From an uncultured bacterium (lineage in GTDB: Bacteria; Patescibacteriota; Saccharimonadia; Saccharimonadales; Saccharimonadaceae), in assembly GCA_938036745.1 (NCBI GenBank), contig CALHWG010000066.1, positions 1-7,925 of the forward strand: a stretch of DNA of 7,925 bases, read 5' to 3'. Within the stretch, counting starts at the first letter, position 1. Each line of letters begins with the position of its first letter. Below, one piece after another: positions 1-4,941 of this stretch. Made by a program: the position numbers and the translations under genes. The notes under the pieces are model-generated. The model was not told the origin of the DNA and did no database searches. It saw only the letters and a list, made by a program, of their open reading frames with translations.

Positions 1-553
1 TTGAAATCCCATTTACGCCAATAAACAAACCGCGCTTTAAAGCTTTGTTTAAATTATCTTTCGAATCTGTAAAAGAATGCAAAACTCCGCGAATTTTACC
101 AAATTTTGAAATTTCATCAAAAATTGGCCAAAAATCTTCGAAAGCATTTCGAACATGAAAACTCACGGGCAGATTTAGCTTTTGAGCAAGCTTAAGCTGG
201 GCTTTTAGAATTTGTTTTTGCGCCTCGCGGTTGGAATTTTCATAAAAATAATCAAGACCAATTTCACCAATGGCCACCACTTTTGGAACTTTCGAAAGCC
301 GCTCAAGTTCATAAACTAACTCTTCTGGGTTGTATTTTTCAGCTTCATGCGGATGAACGCCAATAGCTGCGAAAAGTTTAACTTTGCTAGAATTTTCTTC
401 AGCAAATTTAACGCCAATTTTAGAATTTTCAAGATTTTCGCCAATACAAATCGCTTTCGAGATTTTAGAATTTTGCATATTCTCAAAAACTTCTTCTTGC
501 GGAATTGGAAAATTTACATCGTGAATGTGGCAATGTGAATCAATGATTTTCAT
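1..553 (-). CDS. tatD: TatD-family metal-dependent DNase (C-terminus beyond window)
   Basis: TatD-family hydrolases are cytoplasmic TIM-barrel metalloenzymes of the amidohydrolase superfamily; characterised members are metal-dependent 3'-5' exonucleases or D-aminoacyl-tRNA deacylases. I translated this gene by hand because it runs off the left edge. The 184 visible residues carry the family signatures in order: DSHCHIH (residues 5-11, metal ligands H7 and H9), GVHPHE (65-70), GEIGLDY (96-102, bridging E97), PVSFHVRNA (129-137, H133) and HSFT (159-162, H159). The family is usually about 255-265 residues, so roughly 75 C-terminal residues, including the last metal-binding Asp, lie outside. The ATG at 553 is preceded by AAAGGA four bases upstream, a close but plausible ribosome binding site. 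It lies 48 bases after metG on the same strand, as in many Gram-positive genomes, and is probably cotranscribed with it. The family call is firm; the exact substrate is not decidable. Confidence 0.95.
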   Translation of the reverse strand, partial: MKIIDSHCHIHDVNFPIPQEEVFENMQNSKISKAICIGENLENSKIGVKFAEENSSKVKLFAAIGVHPHEAEKYNPEELVYELERLSKVPKVVAIGEIGLDYFYENSNREAQKQILKAQLKLAQKLNLPVSFHVRNAFEDFWPIFDEISKFGKIRGVLHSFTDSKDNLNKALKRGLFIGVNGIS

Positions 554-573
554 TTTATCCTTTCGAAAGTTGA

Positions 574-597
574 AACCTCAGCATTAAAGCCGAGGTT
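574..597 (-). other. Intercistronic hairpin between metG and tatD
   Basis: On the minus strand AACCTCGGC, a six-base loop TTTAAT and GCTGAGGTT form a nine-pair stem with one G-U pair. It occupies half of the 48-base gap between the metG stop and the tatD start. No T-run follows (the next bases are TCAACTTTCG), so it does not look like a classical intrinsic terminator. It could be an attenuator, an RNA-processing or 3'-end-stabilising element, or a weak terminator tuning tatD relative to metG. The structure is read from the sequence; the role is inference. Confidence 0.55.
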
Positions 598-601
598 CTG
601 G

Positions 602-2122
602 TTATTTTTTAGCTTGATTATTTTGTGCAGCTGCGATTTTTGCGGCACGTGGGTCTTCGGTTTTAAGATACATTTTTGGGAAAAGTAAGCCAATTTCTTC
701 ATCGCGAATTACGCCACTACCAAAAATAGTTTGGAGTTTTTCGGCTGTATCTGGCATAAACGGTTCAAGCATTTTGCTGATTTGCAATAAACCTGAAACG
801 GAGTGTGCAAGAACTTCTACCAGATGATTTTCTTCATCTTTATTCTCTTTTGCTTTTTTAGCAATTTCCCAAGGTTTTACGCCTTCAATATATTGATTGT
901 GGGCGCGAACCAATCCCCAAATTTCATCAATTGCTTTGTTGAATTCTAGAGATTTCATATATTCGTTGTAAGTGTGGCGATCGTGTTCATCGCTAGGAAT
1001 TTCACCAACCACGCCAGATTGATAACGTTTAACCATATTAGCTACGCGTGAAGCCAAATTACCAAGGTCGTTACCAAGTTCGTTGTTATAGGAATTTTCG
1101 AACTTCTCCCAGGTAAAATCTCCGTCATCTTGAGTTGCAATGTGCCGTGAGAAATAATACCTAAAAGCATCTAGTCCGTAATTATCAATAATTTCGTTCG
1201 GATCAACTACGTTGCCGATCGATTTACTCATTTTCACGCCATTACTTGAAATGTGGCCATGAACAAGCAGAGTTTTTGGTAAAGCTAGATCAAGCCCAAG
1301 CAACATTGCCGGCCAGATTCCCGCATGAAAACGTAAAATATCTTTTCCAATAACTTGCACATTTGCTGGCCAAAATTCTTGCCAACCCGCAACATCTGGA
1401 TATCCGATCACGGTTAAATAGTTTGCAAGTGCATCAATCCAGACATACATTACTTGTTCTGGATCACCAGGAACAGGTACGCCCCAAGTTAAATTCTTTT
1501 TTGGCCGCGAAATTGAAACATCTTCAAGTCCGCCTTTCAAAAAGTTTAAAAATTCTTTCTTGCGATATTCTGGCACGATTTTCATTCGGTCAGTCTCAAT
1601 GGCTTCGATGATTTTTGGTGTAAATTCTGAAATTCGCAAGTAATAATTCTCTTCTGAAAGCCTTTCGAAAGGTTTTTGATGGTTTGGGCAAACGCCATGA
1701 AATTCAGTCACTTCTTTTTCAGTATAAAAACTCTCGCAACCTGTACAATACCATCCTTCATAAGTATTTTTATAAATATATGGCTGAAGTTTCATCCATA
1801 TATATTGAGCTGCTCCAACATGATGAGAATCGGTTGTACGCACAAAATCTGTATAAGTTGTCTTCATTTTATCCATTAAATTTTTAAAATTCTGGACAGT
1901 TCCATTAACATATTCTTGTGGAGTTAAACCGTTTTCAGCGGCTTTTTCAGCGATTTTATTACCATGTTCGTCTGTTCCAACCTGAAAACGAACTTCATTT
2001 CCTTGCTGGCGTTGGTATCTCGCCCAAATATCAGCAATTAAGTAATCAAGAGCGTTTCCAATATGAGGCGCTCCATTTGCATAAGGAATCGCAGTTGTTA
2101 TATAAAGTTTTTTCTTTGTCAT
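602..2122 (-). CDS. metG: Methionyl-tRNA synthetase
   Basis: Class I aminoacyl-tRNA synthetase that charges tRNA-Met with methionine using ATP, in the cytoplasm. The 506 residues contain the class I signatures: HIGN (20-23, in PYANGAPHIGN) for the adenylation site and KMSKS (297-301). The connective-peptide zinc knuckle is C126-x2-C129 with C145-x2-H148, the CxxC/CxxH arrangement of bacterial MetRS that bind a single zinc. WIDAL (228-232) belongs to the methionine-pocket region. The alpha-helical anticodon-binding domain fills about 350-480. The protein stops soon after a basic, Ala/Lys-rich tail, so the EMAP-II-like tRNA-binding domain found in longer bacterial MetRS is absent; this is normal for the short form. 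The start is the ATG at 2122, immediately before the conserved N-terminal beta strand. An extended -10 box lies 9 bases upstream and no Shine-Dalgarno is visible, so the message is probably nearly leaderless. tatD follows on the same strand. Confidence 0.98.
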   Translation of the reverse strand: MTKKKLYITTAIPYANGAPHIGNALDYLIADIWARYQRQQGNEVRFQVGTDEHGNKIAEKAAENGLTPQEYVNGTVQNFKNLMDKMKTTYTDFVRTTDSHHVGAAQYIWMKLQPYIYKNTYEGWYCTGCESFYTEKEVTEFHGVCPNHQKPFERLSEENYYLRISEFTPKIIEAIETDRMKIVPEYRKKEFLNFLKGGLEDVSISRPKKNLTWGVPVPGDPEQVMYVWIDALANYLTVIGYPDVAGWQEFWPANVQVIGKDILRFHAGIWPAMLLGLDLALPKTLLVHGHISSNGVKMSKSIGNVVDPNEIIDNYGLDAFRYYFSRHIATQDDGDFTWEKFENSYNNELGNDLGNLASRVANMVKRYQSGVVGEIPSDEHDRHTYNEYMKSLEFNKAIDEIWGLVRAHNQYIEGVKPWEIAKKAKENKDEENHLVEVLAHSVSGLLQISKMLEPFMPDTAEKLQTIFGSGVIRDEEIGLLFPKMYLKTEDPRAAKIAAAQNNQAKK

Positions 2123-2131
2123 ACTGCTTAT

Positions 2132-2140
2132 AGTATAACA
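2132..2140 (-). promoter_or_regulatory. Extended -10 promoter of metG
   Basis: On the minus strand TGTTATACT reads as an extended -10 (TGn plus TATACT, five of six consensus bases). The -35 position 17 bases upstream (2155-2160, TTTCTC) is poor, which the TGn element could compensate. Only nine bases (2123-2131) separate the box from the metG ATG. Initiation about seven bases downstream of the box would leave a leader of roughly 0-3 nt. The assignment rests on consensus match and spacing only. Confidence 0.6.
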
Positions 2141-2142
2141 TA

Positions 2143-2154
2143 TTTTTCGAAAAA
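2143..2154. repeat. 12-bp perfect palindrome TTTTTCGAAAAA between divergent promoters
   Basis: TTTTTCGAAAAA is a perfect palindrome in the 87-base divergent gap between metG and the first pilin. It lies inside the -35/-10 spacer of the metG promoter. It is the longest version of the TTCGAA motif that is over-represented across the window, and a 10-bp form occurs in the other divergent gap at 7122-7131. It could be an operator or a DNA-shape or modification site; nothing here distinguishes these. Confidence 0.6.
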
Positions 2155-2173
2155 GAGAAAGTTGGGAATATTA

Positions 2174-2202
2174 TTGAAAAATGTATACTTTTTTGCTATG
2201 CT
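2174..2202 (+). promoter_or_regulatory. Promoter of the first pilin gene
   Basis: TTGAAA at 2174-2179 (-35), a 17-base spacer and TATGCT at 2197-2202 (-10), preceded by the TGC extension at 2194-2196, make a well-formed sigma-70-type promoter. Initiation seven to eight bases downstream falls on or next to the A of the ATG at 2210, so a leaderless transcript is predicted. The in-frame ATG at 2198 lies inside the -10 box and therefore cannot be the start if this promoter is used. Confidence 0.7.
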
Positions 2203-2209
2203 AAAGAGT

Positions 2210-2812
2210 ATGAAAAACTTTATCTTTTATAATAGAAAAAATAAAAAAGGATTTACTATAATTGAGGTGGTTTTAGTTCTTGCTGTTACTGGATTAATCT
2301 TTCTTATGATTTTTGTTGCTTTGCCGGCCCTACAACGTTCGCAACGAGATGCGCAAAGAAAAAATGACCTTGCGATAATTAAGGCTTCAGTTATAAACTA
2401 TAAAACCAATAATGGTAGCTTTAGTAATCTCTCCAGGATTAAAGGCAAGCTGATTAAAATTGGCTCAAAAGAGGATATGCTGAAAGGTTACTTACAAGAA
2501 GTATCTAATGAGACTAGATATTATAAAATAGTCGGATCTTTCGATGAATCTAACGGCGCTGGCTCTAGTGGAGAGACTTTATATGTTTCAAAAAATTATC
2601 CAGAAGAGCTTTACAGTACTGTTATGATTGGTTTGGGAGCAGAATGCTATTTGGATAATACCGTTTCTGATTCAGCATATAGAATTAACACGGGGTCTGA
2701 ACTTAAAGATAGAAACAACATAAACAAAATTGTCATACTAAGCCAGCTTGAAAGCCTTAAACTACCAGAGCTTAGGGGCTTATTCTATGAAGCTAATTAT
2801 TGTTTTGAGTAA
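2210..2812 (+). CDS. Type IV pilin-like protein (pilin 1)
   Basis: Type IV pilins and pseudopilins are inserted in the membrane, trimmed by a prepilin peptidase and polymerised into a pilus. This 200-residue protein has a short basic leader ending in KKG (to G14), then FTIIE, with the conserved Glu at mature position 5 and a hydrophobic helix over about 15-40. ALPALQRSQRD follows at the helix end. The C-terminal part is a variable globular domain with only two cysteines, C146 and C198, placed to form the C-terminal disulfide loop seen in many pilins. The start at 2210 is preferred over ATGs at 2063 and 2198 because it gives a normal prepilin leader and fits the promoter. Of the 38 mature residues that can be compared, 33 match the second pilin at the window end. 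The gene stands alone on the plus strand between metG and rsmA, and its stop is 5 bases from the rsmA stop. Codon use is unlike the neighbours: AGA/AGG supply 7 of 9 arginines and ATA about a third of isoleucines. Major versus minor pilin cannot be decided. Confidence 0.88.
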   Translation: MKNFIFYNRKNKKGFTIIEVVLVLAVTGLIFLMIFVALPALQRSQRDAQRKNDLAIIKASVINYKTNNGSFSNLSRIKGKLIKIGSKEDMLKGYLQEVSNETRYYKIVGSFDESNGAGSSGETLYVSKNYPEELYSTVMIGLGAECYLDNTVSDSAYRINTGSELKDRNNINKIVILSQLESLKLPELRGLFYEANYCFE

Positions 2813-2817
2813 AAATT

Positions 2818-3705
2818 TTATTTCAAATCAAGATAGTATCGAGTAATTTCAAACCAGTCTTCGATAGTTAATTCTTGTGCACGTGCATCTAGCGAAACCT
2901 TGGCTTGCGCAAGTATTTCAATTGTTTGTTCTTTGCTTAATGCCAAATTTGCACTTAATGCTTTTATGATTTTTTTTCGGCGAGCGGCAAATCCAGCTTT
3001 TACAACACGGAAAAATTGCTTTTCGCTAATCTTAAGATTATTCTTTTCGTTAAATAATTCTAGTTTATTTTTTTCTAGAATTTTTAGAATTACTACTTGT
3101 GAATCAACTTTTGGTGGTGGCGTAAATAGCTCTTGTGGTACAAATTGGCCAAGTTCGCAATCGGCATAAATTTGTGATGCGATTGATAAAACACTTAAAT
3201 CGCCAGATTTTGCGCAAATCCTCTCGGCAACTTCTTTTTGCACTAAAAGTGCGGCAATAATTGGCTTATTCTCGCTAGTGAGTAATTTTTCAACAATTTT
3301 TGAAGTAATATAATACGGTACGTTCGCAGCAACTTTATAATTTTTTGGTAATTTCGAAAGATCGAAATCTAAAAAATCCGTATTTTTTACGGTTAAATTT
3401 TTCCCTGGGAATTGCGCTGGTAGTTTTTTTGCCAAATTTTCATCAAACTCGATTGAGAGAACTTCACCATCTTTACCTGCAAATTTTAAAAGTGAAGAAG
3501 TTAAAGTTCCAAGCCCTGGGCCAATTTCAAGTACAAAATCACCATTTTTAATTTCAGCTTCTTCTGCAATTCCATCTAGAACAACCCTGTCTCGCAACCA
3601 GTGCTGACCAAGTGATTTATTATTTTTTAAGTTTGAATTTTCGCTATTTTTGGATTTTTTCGAAAACTTTTTACCAGATTTTTGATTAAATTTCAAATTT
3701 GCCAC
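2818..3705 (-). CDS. rsmA: 16S rRNA (adenine1518-N6/adenine1519-N6)-dimethyltransferase
   Basis: RsmA/KsgA uses S-adenosylmethionine to dimethylate two adjacent adenines in helix 45 of 16S rRNA, a late step in small-subunit assembly; its loss gives kasugamycin resistance. From the GTG at 3705 the protein is 295 residues. SLGQHWLRD (31-39) matches the family N-terminal signature. EIGPGLGTL (60-68) is the SAM-binding motif I, E86 is in the acidic loop, NVPYY (128-132) is the catalytic N-[LV]-P-Y motif, FTPPPKVDS (194-202) and the basic AGFAARRKK (237-245) are also conserved. The reading frame stays open upstream to 3786, but that would overlap the previous gene by 81 bases. The GTG shares one base with the preceding TAG stop and has AAAGGG nine bases upstream, so I chose it; this implies translational coupling. 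About 30 residues before the signature are unusually long and rich in Lys, Ser and Asn. Confidence 0.96.
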   Translation of the reverse strand: MANLKFNQKSGKKFSKKSKNSENSNLKNNKSLGQHWLRDRVVLDGIAEEAEIKNGDFVLEIGPGLGTLTSSLLKFAGKDGEVLSIEFDENLAKKLPAQFPGKNLTVKNTDFLDFDLSKLPKNYKVAANVPYYITSKIVEKLLTSENKPIIAALLVQKEVAERICAKSGDLSVLSIASQIYADCELGQFVPQELFTPPPKVDSQVVILKILEKNKLELFNEKNNLKISEKQFFRVVKAGFAARRKKIIKALSANLALSKEQTIEILAQAKVSLDARAQELTIEDWFEITRYYLDLK

Positions 3706-4898
3706 TAATACCAACCCTTTGCTTTTTTGTGGGCGTAAGCGTTTTGCCAGCTTCCATAGCGACCAAGTACATAAGAATTCATCCACTTAAGCTGCGTAAT
3801 TGGGTTTGTTTGCCAGTCAGCTCCGGCTGAAGCCATTTTCGAACCAGGTAAAGCTTGCGGAATGCCATAAGCTCCACTCGATCTGTTTGTTGCGTTGACT
3901 CGCCAGCCAGATTCTTGACCAATAATTGCATTTGCAATTCCGTGGTCGCTTGAAGAAATTCCTGCGGCACTCAACCAATCGCTGTGTGAGCCAGCTGGTA
4001 GATTTACTTTTGTGCCAACAATCTCAACTTGTTTTTTAGCAGCTTTAATTTCTGTCTCGTTAATTTTTTTGCGTGAAACTTCTTTACCATTTTGCATTTC
4101 AATTTCATAAGTTACACTTTTCGAGCCTTTTTCACCAACTTCTTTTATTTCTTTATAACTAGAATCTTTATTCGCATCTTTAATTATTTCGGTTGAGAAA
4201 GCAACTTCTTCTTCGGTTGTAATTGTTTGCTTACCGTTTCGCCAAATTCGAAAACTCAAACCATTCGAAATTGCGGTTTTTTTATCAATTGAAATTCCAT
4301 CATCTTTTGTGAGCGATATATTCTTTTCTTTCAAGAAATCTTCTACGGTTTTGCTTTGTGTTCGAAAACTTTCGGTTTTACCAAAAAGTTCAACCGAAAT
4401 CTCTTTTGCTCGTGTAATTTTTAATGAGTTTGTTGTTCCATCTTCAAGAATGCTGCTGGATTGTTCGAAGGCAACTTTATCTTCATCATGAATTTTAATT
4501 CCAGATTTTTGAACAATCTGCCGTGGGGTTTGGGCAGCAGTCATTACTTTTATTTTCGAATCGCCATCTTCAATGATTACTGGTTTTGCACGATAAATAT
4601 TTACACTATATTCCGTACCTGTTAGCTCACCATCAAGGCTTGGTTCAACCGTATCTTCTTTCGAAAAACTAATTTTTTGCGCATTTAATGCTTCTCGAAC
4701 AGTTTTTGCATTAGTTTTAAAAGAAAATCTTTGGCCATTTTCGAAAACAGTTAAAATTTTGTTTCCTTCACCGCTAGCTTTGGCGGAATTTCGCCCAGCA
4801 ATTGCAAAAATGTTTAATAAAAGTAAAAATCCAAGCGAGATAAATCCCGCAATCGTGATCTGTTTTTTATAAAAATAAATTGGTTGTAAAACTCGCAT
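3705..4898 (-). CDS. YabE/RpfB-like membrane-anchored cell-wall hydrolase (DUF348-G5-lytic transglycosylase-like)
   Basis: Predicted surface peptidoglycan hydrolase of 397 residues. An N-terminal hydrophobic segment (about 14-34) after a basic tip (YKK) would anchor it in the membrane facing outwards. Three DUF348-type ubiquitin-like repeats follow at about 48-103, 107-163 and 167-219, each with a strand, a turn and a T-[VP]-R/E-x-[AIF] helix. Then comes a G5 domain (about 222-297) and a lysozyme-fold C-terminal domain (305-397). That domain has the likely catalytic Glu329 in GQESGWRVNATN, GAYGIPQALPGSKMASAG (342-359) and a GWY end, as in actinobacterial YabE-like proteins. The architecture parallels RpfB of Mycobacterium and YabE of Bacillus, though the C-terminal domain resembles transglycosylases of the aggregation-promoting-factor type more than the classical Rpf domain. 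Its position directly upstream of rsmA is also conserved with rpfB/yabE. It has its own promoter in the 43-base gap after the helicase. Actual enzymatic activity is inferred. Confidence 0.9.
   Translation of the reverse strand: MRVLQPIYFYKKQITIAGFISLGFLLLLNIFAIAGRNSAKASGEGNKILTVFENGQRFSFKTNAKTVREALNAQKISFSKEDTVEPSLDGELTGTEYSVNIYRAKPVIIEDGDSKIKVMTAAQTPRQIVQKSGIKIHDEDKVAFEQSSSILEDGTTNSLKITRAKEISVELFGKTESFRTQSKTVEDFLKEKNISLTKDDGISIDKKTAISNGLSFRIWRNGKQTITTEEEVAFSTEIIKDANKDSSYKEIKEVGEKGSKSVTYEIEMQNGKEVSRKKINETEIKAAKKQVEIVGTKVNLPAGSHSDWLSAAGISSSDHGIANAIIGQESGWRVNATNRSSGAYGIPQALPGSKMASAGADWQTNPITQLKWMNSYVLGRYGSWQNAYAHKKAKGWY
3715..3720 (-). promoter_or_regulatory. Ribosome binding site deciding the rsmA start
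   Basis: AAAGGG on the minus strand lies nine bases upstream of the GTG at 3705, inside the last codons of the wall-hydrolase gene. It is the only Shine-Dalgarno-like sequence near a candidate start. It supports the overlap start (TAGTG) over the more upstream ATG at 3786. Confidence 0.7.
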
Positions 4899-4908
4899 TA
4901 TTAAATCT

Positions 4909-4937
4909 ATTTTAGCAAATTAAATTCGAAAGGTCAA
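4909..4937 (-). promoter_or_regulatory. Promoter of the wall-hydrolase/rsmA operon
   Basis: On the minus strand TTGACC (4937-4932, five of six -35 bases), a 17-base spacer and TAAAAT (4914-4909, five of six -10 bases) form the best promoter in the window, with a TGC extension just before the -10. The box ends 10 bases before the ATG at 4898, so the leader would be only about 3-4 nt. A TTCGAA palindrome (4925-4930) lies in the spacer. The promoter sits in the 43-base gap after the helicase stop, so the hydrolase need not depend on helicase transcription. Confidence 0.75.
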
Positions 4938-4941
4938 ATTT

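Noticed and set aside
347..538. Small plus-strand frame opposite tatD
   Set aside because: Phe/Asn/Arg-rich shadow of the conserved TatD N-terminus, with no expression signals.
1363..2133. Plus-strand frames opposite metG (1363, 1676, 1684, 1918)
   Set aside because: All are antisense to conserved metG sequence and mutually overlapping, with no start signals.
2063..2209. Upstream ATG at 2063 (and 2198) as start of pilin 1
   Set aside because: The 2063 start would place 49 non-pilin residues before the leader and overlap metG. The 2198 ATG lies inside the -10 box. The 2210 start gives a typical prepilin leader.
3706..3786. rsmA starting at the ATG at 3786
   Set aside because: The added residues overlap the hydrolase C-terminus, have no family similarity, and the GTG at 3705 has a proper ribosome binding site.
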